A DNA stretch of 64,000 nt from Lepidurus packardi (taxonomy: Eukaryota; Arthropoda; Branchiopoda; Notostraca; Triopsidae). The notes below the pieces were generated by a model that did no database searches, was not told the origin of the DNA, and saw only the letters and a program-made list of their open reading frames with translations. Numbering within the stretch: position 1 is the first letter of the stretch; the number at the start of each line of letters is the position of its first letter. Location: the NCBI GenBank assembly GCA_023053545.1, contig JAKZAN010000007.1, positions 9,424,001 to 9,488,000 of the forward strand. The letters are read 5' to 3'. A program made the position numbers and the translations under genes. Below, piece by piece: positions 28,132-38,923 of the stretch.

Positions 28132-31100
28132 ATTTACGTATTTATGAATTCTTGTTTATCAACGTTGGAAAAGGTTCAATCCATTGTCAGGAAGTCCAAG
28201 CTTCTGTTTTTCATTCTTGTTTACAATTCCACTGTTAGGAACGTTGCGACTGGGTTCATTCATTTCATTCATGATGATTCATTGTTTCATCCGAAAGGTT
28301 CAAACCTTCTTAGTCCCTTAATTAACCTCTGACCTGTAACTCGTTGCGACACCTGATGACCTGGGATCTCTATCTAAGTGTTACAAAAGCCCCGAAATTC
28401 CATCAAACTGCATAAAAAAGGTCGGTCCGTTCTAACGGAAAAAAAGGTCAACAATTAATTCCACCTTGACCTCAAAAGCTCTCCCACTAACGGTTTTTTT
28501 GTCATCATAAACCCTCGTAAAAGAACGAAAGAAAGTCTTAAGAAAAGGGAAAGAGTTTTCACTTGATTTTCCGTATTTTCTCAACTTTCGCTTCCCTTTT
28601 GAATGTGGAACATCACCTATAGAAAACCCCAACTCATACACACCTATCCTCTTTATTCTCCTACACGCTCTTTCTATATCCTATATTCTCCTCCAATTTT
28701 CTCTATTCTAACAGGAGCAGATGTGCATTTCAGGTTGAATGCTGACCATTCCCACTCGCAAAAGGTGGATTCCACCTTTAGCGAGTGGGAATGATTTGGT
28801 CCAAAATAATAAAAAAAAAGAAGTAAAACTCACTTCGGAACTCGTACAAACGATAGACGTAGTAGTTTAGAAGTTATCCCGGAAACTCAAGGTGTTAGCA
28901 AAATGGCCTCAAGCTCTTTTTTCCCCATTCGTTCCCATGCAAGTGAAAAACACATCTGCTCCTCGATCCGACCCACATCACAACAAAGAGTTCAAAATTC
29001 CGAAAACCGGGCTACAGCAACCTTCATAGTACGTGCAGTACACTACAGAACAGTCCACTACGTTCTAATCGTTCTATTTACAAACAAAACTCGACTCAAG
29101 TCCTCAAAATTCAATGAATTCTATACTATAATCTATATATACTGAATTCTATTCTATAATTTCTAGTATGGATTGTTATTCCAGAACTATTCCAGAACAA
29201 AAGTTTTCCAGAACTTTTAAATTATTCTCTTAATGTTGGTTTATTCTAATTTTACCCTACACTCTTATTTAGTTATTCCACGCTTTAAAATATTGAAAAC
29301 AATCGATATTTTGTTCTGACATTATTCTGAAATAATCGTTTGTTAGCAATTTAACCCATTGATTGAACTTAATACGTAAAATTCCTCAAATCCATTTGAG
29401 GATTCTAGGCTAAAGGATTGAATATTTGGCGAAATCGATCTAGAATTTATGTCTAAATTAGTGTAATATTGTAAAACTACCAGAATATCTAAATATTTTA
29501 AAACTAAAACTGTCTAGTACTTTTCAATGGCTTTCAGTGTCAATTTGTCGGAAATAATTCTTATATTTACTCGTTAAATCGTATCGTTAATCGTCAAACT
29601 ATCGTTAATCGTTTACTCGTATTGTTAATCGTTAAACGTATCGTTAATCGTTTACTCGTTAATCGCAATATTTAATCCTTTTATTTATGAATTTAATAGG
29701 TAAAATTGAGATTCTACGCCAAAATTTGCGATATTATTTGAGATTCTACGCCAAATGATGGAATACTTTCCAAAATCTATGTAGAATTTATGTCAAAATT
29801 ATTACAAGACTTTCCAACATTTTCATACACATTTTACATATTTAATTATTTATTTACTTGTTATTAATTTGCTTGTTATTTATTTACTTAATATTTGTTA
29901 TTTACTTGTTATTCATTTACTTTGTTATTCATTTACTCTAGCCCTTATCTCTTCCTTTGATATTTCCGACAACTAAATTACCAAAATGACTCATATCACC
30001 TTTCTCGAAACAATGGCAACTTTTCTTAAGAAATGCAATCTAAAATTACTTATCTCTTCTATAATAAATCTGCTTTCTCCCTTTTATCAATCATGATTTA
30101 ATTGGCATTAAAATTTTAAACTTCCTCCACTGTTTTCTTTCCGAAGGACGTTGTGATAAAGTGCCAAACTTTAAACCTGGTTCAAAAGCAGTTTTTAATA
30201 ACCTTGGCACAGATCGAAAAATGACTCTTTAATTAGCAAAGGTTACTGCAACGGATTATGTTGACCCTGAACATTTGGGTTTGGAACCGCCTGGAACTCC
30301 CAAACTGTCGCTCTTGCCCCCCAAACTAACCTTGAAAAAAAACAACTCCCATACTTTCCGGAAGTAGAATGCACATAACTCGTTACGTCACGTGATGCAA
30401 GGTTTTTAAAAAACTCCTGCCTTAAAAAATCCATGCCAAGGACTTAACCCAATGGGCAAATTCAATTTTTTTTTTTAAAAAAAAAGGACCCAAATTCAAA
30501 CCCAGACGAACAATTTTTCCTTTCTGCTCGATAAAAAAAATCACAACTGATTTAAAATTTTTTTTTTTTTTTTTTTTAATTGATTTAAAAAAATGATTTT
30601 TTTTTTCTAAGACTATTTTCTGCCATAGCTTGTGGTCCTTTAATTTACAGCTTTCAGGGCATGGAAAGTGCATAATGCCTTGGGCACTGAGTAGTAAAGG
30701 ACATTAAAACGGTCGAATAACATTACTCAGATAACGAAATGTCTAAAATAATAAATTAATTAAGGTCAAAATGTCTCTGAGAACGTTTTTCGCGTTTGAG
30801 GCTGTGGGCCATAAACAGGAAGTAGGCCACATAAAGAAGGTAAAAGAAAACTGACTCATTTTCCTTATCAGGTCATTGAAATCACGGGTAGAAAAGTGAG
30901 TCAGCTGTTTTCAAACAATTTTTTTTTCGCCTCTTCCTTTTTGAATGCGACAGTCCTGTATAACGAAGAAAGCCTTTTTGGGCATTGAAGAGAAAGGGAG
31001 AGGCCTCATTAAAAACATTCCTGTTTGGGCGATGACGTCATCAGACTTCCTAAGAATCTTCTCTTCTCTCTTTCCCCATCTTCGAAATGGGACCACAACT

Positions 31101-32123
31101 TGGGATTAACCCGGACCTGCATGGACATGTGCGTCAGAGCCATTCCCCAAAGTGCTTTTTGCTGGGATTTTGTTTACCGACATTGGAATTAAATTACGCA
31201 AAATTAGAATAGCCATGTAAAAGCTATCGAGTCCTTTCCCGAAGGTATTTTGCGGGGATTTCTGTGTCAAGACAGTGGAATTAAATTACGGAAAAAAATT
31301 GTTAGCATACCCATTCAAATCTCGCTTGGAGCGAGTCCTCTTCTTGCTGCTAATAAGCATTCCGTTGGGGGTAAAAGGGTTGATATTAGCTGCTGGACGC
31401 AAAGGGTTGGCCAGGCGAGGGGTTCGTCTGACGGGTCCAATCACGATTCTTCGGCTAGGCGGAAAAAGACGAGTCCGAAGTCCGGTGAATTCATGTTCAT
31501 GCTCGTTGTCATGGTCAAGACTGATAGGATGATGTCTTGAATCTGGGAGATTGAGGTTGAAATTGTCGATTGGGGGGAAAGGAGGGGGTTGGGAGATGTG
31601 TTGGGGGGTTCTGAGCTCGGCCAACTTGCTCTTTTCGAGGAGGGTTTTGGGGGTTGCAGGGGAATCTTGGAGTTGGAGGGCTTGGACTCGTCTGTAAGGT
31701 GGAGATTGACTGGGATGTTGTGTTGTTGGCGTTTCTGTTATCGCGGAGGGGATGTTATCAGTCGTAGTAGTTGTAGTAGTAGACGTGAGCAGGGTACGTC
31801 GGCTCATGGGGAATAAATGGAGTTTGGACTTGATGTAACGCGGTTTACGAGGGCTGGAAGCTTGGTTGCCTCGCATTTGGAACGTTTCTTCACAGTTGGG
31901 CAAATCAATAAGATCTTCGTCCTCGTCCAGAGCACGGGGAGCTGCTGATAAACTTAACATGGGTCTATCCGTCTCCAGCCCTTCGTCATGATCAGCTTCT
32001 TCCTCTTCTTCGTCGTCTGAGGCGAATTTCAGGCGTTGTGCAATCGTTTCCATCACTTCGCCCGACTCGGAGATTCGTTCTCTTCGGGCCATACGGGCGT
32101 TAAATAACGACATTTTCGGCATG
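23306..32123 (-). CDS. wee1: Wee1 mitotic inhibitor kinase
   Basis: Nuclear kinase family that phosphorylates Cdk1 on the inhibitory Tyr. Exons in transcript order: 32123-31311, 26294-26175, 25546-25419, 25334-25110, 25009-24729, 23733-23306. They total 665 codons with stop (664 aa; human is 646). Exon 1 is an acidic, Ser/Pro-rich regulatory region ending with the Wee1 signature INPFTPNG (about residue 248). The kinase domain has IGKGEFGSV (about 319), YAIKKS (Lys about 342), [12 protein letters not shown] (Asp about 440) and IGDLGHVT (DLG, as in Wee1, about 482), then ADIFALG. The C-terminus [16 protein letters not shown] resembles the human one. A second ATG three codons later (32112-32114) could also start. 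Intron 1 is 5.0 kb and repeat-rich. No sign of disruption. Confidence 0.96.
23733..24540. repeat. degenerate tandem repeat of about 170 bp in last wee1 intron
   Basis: Three good copies start near 23733, 23908 and 24077 (TGCAATGAATCACGAAAAAGATCGCTAATTA-like start, split here as TGCAATGAATCACG and AAAAAGATCGC). Two more diverged half-copies follow at about 24278-24540. They fill the intron between exons 5 and 6. Confidence 0.8.
24376..24420. repeat. perfect 45-bp palindrome (22-bp arms, 1-nt centre)
   Basis: Arms 24376-24397 and 24399-24420 are exact reverse complements around a single T at 24398. The arms begin ATTGTACAATGTTAACTA. It lies in the last wee1 intron between repeat copies. Confidence 0.9.
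25670..25830. repeat. AAT/AATA microsatellite in wee1 intron 2
   Basis: Runs of AATAATAATAATAC and AAATAATAAATAA units with TATTAAAATA flanks. Confidence 0.8.
26070..26162. repeat. 11-bp minisatellite GTGAATAAAAT
   Basis: About eight copies of GTGAATAAAAT, with two GTGAATCAATT variants, immediately after (on the minus strand) the wee1 exon 2 donor. Confidence 0.9.
27060..27745. repeat. tandem repeat of about 162 bp, 4 copies, wee1 intron 1
   Basis: Copies marked by AAACTTAATATACGAT at about 27117, 27294, 27453 and 27618, followed by TGATTATGAACCCAAATTGA, CAATTCAGAACCTC and CACTCTAAAACGCC-like pieces. The rest of the 5 kb intron (26295-31310) is AT-rich with no recognised gene. Confidence 0.85.
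28081..28128. repeat. 48-nt poly(T) tract
   Basis: An uninterrupted run of 48 T in wee1 intron 1. It could be the A tail of a minus-strand retroinsertion whose body is not recognisable, or simple slippage. Actual length may be affected by sequencing. Confidence 0.9.
28747..28793. repeat. 47-bp near-perfect palindrome (22 of 23 bp, 1-nt centre)
   Basis: Arms 28747-28769 and 28771-28793 pair with one mismatch around a single T. The arm starts CATTCCCACTCGC. GGTC/GACC flanks hint at a longer decayed stem. Confidence 0.9.
29560..29670. repeat. ATCGTTAATCGT simple repeat
   Basis: Irregular copies of CGTTAATCGT and TCGTTAAAC in wee1 intron 1. The stretch 29670-31310 shows only AT-rich sequence with A and T runs (for example about 30465-30610). 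Confidence 0.7.
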
Positions 32124-32844
32124 AATTGTTCACTATAAAAGTATATGAAAAGTCTGTAAAAGGAACGGGCAAAAAAATCACTGTTGGAGGACGAAAACTT
32201 AACACACTTTTCACTTTTGGAGACAACACGCTGCACGCCACCACCATAAACGGATGCAAAAACGCGAATGAGCCAGAAAGACGCGGATCGCGGTCTTGTC
32301 AAGCGTCATGGCGTGCGCGTCGGCCGCCGGCCAATCCTAGCGCAGGAACAGGCTTGCCGGCTAGCATTGGTAGAGGACACGCGGGGAATTCAAGCTTGTG
32401 CTTGTTGCTATGCGGCTTGAAAACGCTTGGGAAAGTGAAAAAAAAACTGTTCTCGCCTGATAATAATCAAGATAATGAGCTTAACTTTTTAGAAGAAGTG
32501 GAAAACTCACACCTTCACTTTCTGGAGGGGTAGTAATACAATTAAAATAGCTTTTCCTGTATGGCCCTGTATATTAATTGAACCGCGTTTCCACCTGCCA
32601 ACCATGGGGATATTGGGATGTATACTCCAAAGACCTCCTTTACGGTTCCACGCTACTATACCCTTACTAGAAGGCCTCGAATGACAGGATTACAATACAA
32701 GAGTCTTAATTGAATAGTTCTTTCCAAGAAGGGGGGCCTCACTTTCCTTTCACAGTGCTGTAAACACAGAGAAAGTGACGCTACTAACATTTCACTAGCC
32801 CAATTTTGGCCCTTAATGTTATTAGGGCCGAAAAAACTTTGGAA
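32124..32844. other. wee1 5' flank, no gene seen
   Basis: It holds the presumed wee1 promoter and 5' UTR (GC-rich at about 32280-32400) and no recognised gene. No clear TATA box was seen on the minus strand near the start. Confidence 0.35.
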
Positions 32845-33570
32845 ATTGGGATTGTTAACGACTGTTTTTTTGTTAACAACAACTTCCACCTAAAAGAAGA
32901 GGAATTTCCTTTTTTAGAATGAAAAATTAACGCATTTTTATAAGATTTTAAAGCAATTTCAGGTGGTTTTACTTTGGCACCAGCATTGTGATCTTCGGAG
33001 TAGCCGATTTTGAAACAAGGCACGTTAAACTGCGCAAATGCAGCCAACACTTGTTCTTCTTGGCTTTCGTTAGCTTCTAGAACGATTCCCAACTCTTCAG
33101 AGAAGAGAACTTCCAACGCAGATCCTTTTGAGTTTCTAAATTGATCCGGATCCCGCAAACGCCAGCAATCGCCATTTCCAATAAACAAGTCACCAAGCCT
33201 CCATCGCTAATGTCGTGGCCGGCCGTAACAGATCCTCCTAGATAACACCAACAATGAAACGTATTAGCAATGAAATCGCCACAAATGAAGACTACCAACA
33301 ATATGATAGCCAACCATGAAAAGTTATACAAACCAAAAAAAAAGTTACATCAACAACACAACTTACAACAACGAAATCGTCAAAAATGAATCGATCAAAG
33401 CTTGTAAAACGATAAAATGCAACAACGAAACCAATTAGTAATTAAACCTAAAAAAGTAAAACGGTTGACAACAGGATAGTCAAGAATGAAAAATCTCAAC
33501 GATGAACCTATGAGCAAGGAAATTTGCAATACATCGCCAAGAATGAAAAAGTTTATCAACGAAATCGCGT
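32845..33570 (-). pseudogene. duplicated fragment of Pfas (one exon plus parts of neighbours)
   Basis: On the minus strand it matches 42640-43455 of the intact Pfas gene: most of intron 13, the exon coding [17 protein letters not shown], the next intron and the start of the following exon (EVVVN). It lacks the rest of the 20-exon gene. Relative to Pfas it misses 13 bp in the exon, which shifts the frame, and an internal tandem copy of about 80 bp in the intron. Similarity is very high even in intron sequence, so the duplication is recent. It lies about 9.8 kb downstream (in Pfas direction) of its source, in the same orientation. Confidence 0.9.
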
Positions 33571-34597
33571 AATACAATCCAAATCCCCTTCACTTCTTTA
33601 GAGCATTCGGGTAAGTCCCATGGGAGCTAATGTAGGTTAGCTGGAATAATGCTGGAACTAATTGCGTTTCTCTTCTCAACTGTGAAAATCAATTACAGAA
33701 CACAGACAGACAATGGCCCCACAATTGACTTCTCAAGGAATGGTAGAAAAGCTTAATAGAGCGCCGCGGAGTTCCAAGGTGCCTTGAAGGAATTACGCTT
33801 TGGAGCCGCAATAATCCCAAAATGATTTTCCCATAACGGTCGATGACAAGTGAAGCGAAAGGTTAGCTTGCTGGCGAAAAAGAAAAGGGGCAAAAGGTAA
33901 ACTTTTGCCAAGAAACACGTTTGACCTGCGTTGAGCGTACTGTGTAGTATAGTGAAGTGTACTTGAAGGAGTACACAACATGTTTACCGGTTAAGAATCA
34001 CCTTTGGGGGTTGCCTCTTTGAAAAATGAACGAAAAAGCCGGTAGAAATAACCCTTAATGGTAACTCTATTGTCCCACTTGATAGATCCTCCGGAGCTAA
34101 CGGTCTCTCTAACCCATTTTCTTGATCCAGGGCCCTTTTTCCATAACACTTGCCAATAGCAAGGGTTCCCAAACCGCAGAAATTACGTTCGACGTGTTTT
34201 TCATCCACTCCATCACGCATACAATCCGATCTTCGACCTTCTAACTCCCGTGCCAGTCTTTATCTCACAAAATGCCCTTGCGATATGAGATAACGAATGA
34301 CTAATGTCGTTTTAGCTCGGAACAAGGCTGAGCGTCTACCTGTACACGTACAGACCTGTTGGGCTGAAGCTTATCATGCGTAATCGGACATCCAGCAACT
34401 TATCCTCATGTAAACTTTGGGGTATTTGAAGAGGGAGAAGTGTCTACTCCCTAACTCCCTAACTCGTATGACACTTGAAATGCTAAAAGGTCTCGAAATA
34501 GCCAAGCGAAATAGTTCAACGTTGATTTTGGATGAATTGGCGCACTGAACACACCGATATGCTATGCACAACGTTTTGCGAACGAAGTTTAAAGGGC
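33571..34597. other. no gene recognised
   Basis: Unique sequence without conserved coding features. It contains the 5' flank of the first ferritin-like gene. Confidence 0.35.
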
Positions 34598-34625
34598 TAT
34601 AAGAACCCTCCACCCTCGCGAGGGT
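34598..34625 (+). promoter_or_regulatory. TATA-like box and 14-bp palindrome before ferritin-like gene 1
   Basis: TATAAG at 34598-34603, about 90 bp before the ATG, is followed by the perfect palindrome ACCCTCGCGAGGGT at 34612-34625 near the expected transcription start. No iron-responsive element (CAGTGN loop) is seen between here and the ATG. Confidence 0.35.
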
Positions 34626-34691
34626 AGTCTCAAACCCTTTCGTGAAATATAACTGAATTGTTGAAAGTTTGAACAAGTTTTGAGGAGAAGC

Positions 34692-36453
34692 ATGACTTCT
34701 ACTACTCAGAGTTTAGCGAGGCATCTTTACGCCAAAGATTGTGAAGATTGCACTAACGAGCAGATCAACCTTGAGTTGAAAGCTTTCTACAATGCATTGG
34801 CAATTGTAAGTACTCTACCATGCTTTTTACGAAATACAATTTACGAAATTAAAACGAATACTAATTTTACGAATAATTTTTAAAGCAAATTAACCGGAAC
34901 TTGCGTTTTATTCAAAGGATTTTACATTGCCAGGATTTAAAAGTTTAGCGGATCCGCAATTTACGTGTTTGTTGTTACTTTTTTACTAAAGTTTGTACTT
35001 TTTTACTAAAGTTGGTACTTTTTTTACTAAAGTTGGTACTTTTTTACTAAAGTTGGTACTTTTTTACTAAAGTTGGTACTTTTTTTACTAAAGTTGGTAC
35101 TTTTTACTAAAGTTGGTACTTTTTACTAAAGTTGGTACTTTTTACTAAAGTTGGTACTTATTTTTTACTAAAGCTGGTACTTATTTTTTACTAAAGTTGG
35201 TACTTTTTTACTAAAGTTGGTACTTTTTTTTACTAAAGTTGGTACTTTTTTTACTAAAGTTGGTACTTTTTTTACTAAAGTTGGTACTTTTTTTACTAAA
35301 GTTGGTACTTTTTTACTAAAGTTGGTACTTTTTTTTTTTACTAATGTTGTTACTTTTTACTAAAGTTGTTACTTTTTACTAAAGTTGGTACTTTTTACTA
35401 AAGTTGTTACTTTTTACTAAAGTTGGTACTTTTTTACTAAAGTTGGTACTTTTTTGTTACTAAAGTTGGTACTTTTTTACTAAAGTTGTTACTTGTTTAC
35501 TAAAGTTGGTGCTTTTTTACTAAAGTTGTTACTTTTTTTTACTAAAGTTGGTACTTTTTTTTTAACTAAAGTTGTTACTTTTTACGAGATACAGTTCAGT
35601 TTACGAAATAAAACTAACAGGAATATTTAAGAAATTTACGAATAGTTTTAAAGAAAATTAAGCTTTGGAGAATGGAACTCTGAGTTCTCTTACAGGATTT
35701 TACATTGTGATGATTTAAAAGTTTAGGGGATCTGGGATTTACAATGTTGTTAAAGTTTCAATGTTGATTTACAATGTTGTTGTCTACAATGAACGGAATT
35801 TAGATTTAAAAGAATGTACAAATGATAAGTTCAGAGTATGGCGAAGAATGTGAAGTTCTATTTCGTTTAGATTACGTTCTACTCCCATGACAATTGTCCC
35901 ATGCCTGGCATTGTGCAATTTGCTCGGCTCAAAGCGAAGAACTACCGCGAGCGTGCCTGTCGCATAATGGCCTATCAGGTATTGCGTGGCGCCCATGTTG
36001 CTTTCAAACCCATTGAGCCACCTAAGCAGCAGACCTTCAAGTCCTACATCGAAGCCTTCGAGGTACAAAACCACAAAATCCAATCCAACTGCGAAAAACA
36101 TTGGCTTTTGGATAGTTTTGAGTTTTCCAATGTTGTTTTAGTATTGCGTCAACGTCGCCAAATGCTTAGATGAAGGTCTCCACAAGTGGTTTGACTGCGC
36201 CCAAAAGTGTAAGGATGCTCATCTGATGCATTTCATCCAGGACAAGATGATGGACGAACTGCTCGTGTCCATCAAAGCCTCAGCGGACTGCTTATCCAAC
36301 CTCAGGATGGTCGGTGATGGGCTGGGAGTTTGGCTGTTTGATAGATGGCTTCAGAAAGTTGTATGTCAAGCCAAATCGGCCAAGCCTCCGCTTAACGTGA
36401 GCAGCGATATCGCCAAGTATTTGCCGGATCAGCTTTTCAACCCCTTGGGCTGA
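34692..36453 (+). CDS. Ferritin-family protein 1, ferroxidase residues missing
   Basis: Exons 34692-34805, 35871-36062 and 36142-36453 give 205 aa. From residue 28 to 142 it aligns without gaps to human ferritin heavy chain with a +1 offset: EQINLELKAFY (helix A), RACRIMAYQVLRG (helix B), DAHLMHFIQDKMMDELL and SNLRMVGDGLG (helices C-D), and VWLFDRWL near the E helix. Glu27 is kept (E28), but the other ferroxidase ligands are changed: E62 to Tyr, H65 to Arg, E107 to Ala, Q141 to Leu. Helix B is basic where light chains carry nucleating acids. No signal peptide is present, so it is probably cytosolic. A C-terminal extension of about 35 aa (AKPPLNVSSDIAKYLPDQ) is shared with the second gene. It is a lineage-specific paralogue; its role in iron storage is uncertain. 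Confidence 0.85.
34971..35584. repeat. minisatellite, about 20-bp unit, about 30 copies, in ferritin-like 1 intron 1
   Basis: Units read TACTAAAGTTGGTACTTTT with variable T runs and a GTTGTTACTT variant. The array is bracketed by two related segments (34834-34966 and 35582-35742), both with TTTACGAA-rich sequence and GGATTTTACATTG plus GATTTAAAAGTTTAG, so it expanded inside a duplicated block. Confidence 0.95.
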
Positions 36454-38780
36454 AAACACTCCCTCACAAACAACCAGTAACCTTGATGCTGGATACGGTT
36501 TTTGTTGAGCTTTGTGGCTTTTGTCTTTCACTTCAATGTTCGTTTTAACGTTTCAAGAATGTCAACGAATTGTATAAGAGTTTATTCGGGAATGTAGGTG
36601 GTGGGTTCTAGTTTTCTAAAATATAGTTTTCTAAAATACACGCATTCCAATGCACGTTTTGTGGTTCAACTTTCAATTAACTCCTATTTCACAACATAGC
36701 TTGAACCCTAAAACCATAGAAATCCCAAGTAATCAGCACTAAAATACAAATCGAACTTGTCCTGGTTTTATTTCGTAGCAATAATCCACTAGAATTACCT
36801 GGAAGGTGGAATACCTAGATTGATGCATTCATCGCCCTCAGTTTCAAGCTAATAAGTGACAAAAAAGTATCCTTGCGGAAAATGAAAATTCATTAGAGAC
36901 GAATTTCCTATGCTATAACTAACGAAAATGGACCTTAGTAACTGCCAAAGACGGCAAGGGCCATTTTCCTATGTTTTAAGCGTTGACAAGTCGTCCTTCG
37001 TAACATCAAACTTCAATATGGGCTACTTTATGTTCAAGTGGATAAAAGTAGACCTTAGTAAACATTAGACTACAATTAGGGAGCATTCCAATGCACGTTT
37101 TGTAGTTCAATTAACTTTCAATTAACTCCTATTTCACAACATAGCTTGAACCCTAAAACCATAGAAAATTCAAAATAACCAGCATTAAAATACAAATCGA
37201 ACTTGTCCATTGGTTTTATTTCGTAGCACTAATCCACTAGAATTACCTGGAAGGTGGAATACCTAGATTGATGGGTTCATCGCCCTTAGTTTTCAAGTTA
37301 AGAAGTTACAAAAAGTATCCTTACGGAAAATGAAAATTCCTTAGAGACGAATTTCCTATGCTATAACTAACGAAAATGGACCTTAGTAACTGCCAAAGAC
37401 GGCAAGGGCCATTTTCCTATGTTTTAAGCGTTGACAAGTCGTCCTTCGTAACATCAAACTTCCATAAGGGCTACTTTATGTTCAAATGGATAAAAGTAGA
37501 CTTTAGTAAACATTAGGCTGCAATTAGGGAGAAACTCCTACGCGTTTAACACCAACTCTTCTCATGTGCTCCTATTTTTTTAAATTTTCCTTCCCTTATT
37601 AGCAAAATTAGTATTTCATGCGCAATGGGACGAAACACAACAATAGGAATTCGATTTCTAGCTGTAGTTTGTTAACACAAGTTATTTTTTGGGTGGCTAT
37701 TCCCTTTTAAAAAGATCTCAGCTCCATAACAAGGTTTGTAAGCGTTTTATAATATTATATTTCTAAGATCATGTCCGGAGAAAACTCAAAATAAACAACT
37801 GAAATCGAACTTGTCCTAATCGTTTATTTCGTAGCACTGGTCCACTGCAATACCTAGAAATCGATATCAGATACATGCGTTGCCTTTGATTTGAAGTGAA
37901 TACATCCGAAAATGTTCGCACTCGAGCTTTCAACAAGGAAATTACAAGGTAGTACTGTATATGCAGCGACTATTTCACTGTTGACTTCCTTAACCCAGTA
38001 GCGTGGTTAGGAAATTTTCTATAGGCAACGACCATTTCATTGTTGACTTCCTTATCCCAGTAGCATCGCTTCAAATGACAAAAAACTTGTCACAGCATGG
38101 TAACAGTAAAGTAATTATACAAAAAGACCCTCGTTTACGGTACAGAAACCAATAACAAACCGTTTATACCCCCTTGCATTTGTCAGAGTAATAAAACTAG
38201 GCCAAGACTCTGAAGGTTGGGAACCCCCAACGTCTTCAACACAAACTTCTTCCTGTTGTCCACGTCACTCTTGGAGGGTCATAAACTTAGTCTTACACTT
38301 CCTACTGCGTTCCATGTGGCTTGCTGACCACCTTCCTGAATGACCTGAATGCTGAAGGTGCAATCGTGTTTCCATTCCAACCTGCCAAGTAAATAAACCC
38401 TTCAGCTGCTCTAATTGCGTACTGTAATCGACTTTCTACCCCACCAGACTTACCCAACAAACCCTCGAGACAGCTCCAAGCCTGTAATCTGCAATAAACT
38501 AACCTGACTAACCTGCAAGAACACGAAACGTTCTACAAACTAGTGATCCAAGTCGATCTGCAGAAGATATGGCAGACCATCGAGGCCATTTCGCATACCT
38601 GGAAGGCTTAAAACGGGGCAAAGTATGCAAACTAGAACGTTGATGCCTTCACACATTCGTACGACTCAAAACCCAGCCCAGTCACCCCCATTCCATCGTG
38701 AGGTGGTCGTCAGTTCCTGGAATTCGTATAGTACTTGTCTCGGCGAACCCAACCTAAGACCAACGACTCCCTTCTTAGCT
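36454..38780. other. spacer between ferritin-like genes with 441-bp tandem duplication
   Basis: A near-identical tandem duplication has copies starting at 36642 and 37083 (GCATTCCAATGCACGTTTTG), ending near 37534. Within it are degenerate units of about 60 bp (TTTCCTATG, GACCTTAGTAAC and CGTCCTTCGTAAC) related to the dispersed family in fry introns. A tandem pair of about 62 bp lies at 37958-38071 (TGTTGACTTCCTTA). No gene is recognised. Confidence 0.75.
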
Positions 38781-38788
38781 TATAAAAA
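38781..38788 (+). promoter_or_regulatory. TATA box of ferritin-like gene 2
   Basis: TATAAAAA in AGCTTATAAAAAGCTT, about 140 bp before the ATG at 38924. No CAGTGN iron-responsive hairpin is seen between it and the ATG. Confidence 0.45.
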
Positions 38789-38923
38789 GCTTGGGAGCAC
38801 GTACCCGTACTCTTGTAAGGGGACAAGTTGCAAACCATTATCACAAGCTAGTAATTTGACTTTAAAGTACCCAAAATTGGGGGCGCACAAGGAACTCATA
38901 CGCCGGAGGAAGGTTACCGAACT

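Noticed and set aside
28041-28332. Open frames with long poly-Phe
   Set aside because: Produced by the 48-nt T run; no other coding signal.
32656-33331. Second functional Pfas gene
   Set aside because: Only one exon plus flanks are present, with a frame-shifting 13-bp difference; it is a duplicated fragment.
34604-34691. Iron-responsive element before the ferritin-like genes
   Set aside because: No CAGTGN loop with a C-bulge stem is present here or in 38789-38923.
34971-35584. CRISPR-like regular array
   Set aside because: Direct 20-bp units without unique spacers, in an intron of a eukaryotic gene: a minisatellite.
38291-38392. Short exon-like stretch ending NAEGAIVFPFQPAK
   Set aside because: It has an AG before it and a stop after it, but no homology and no partner exon in the neighbourhood.
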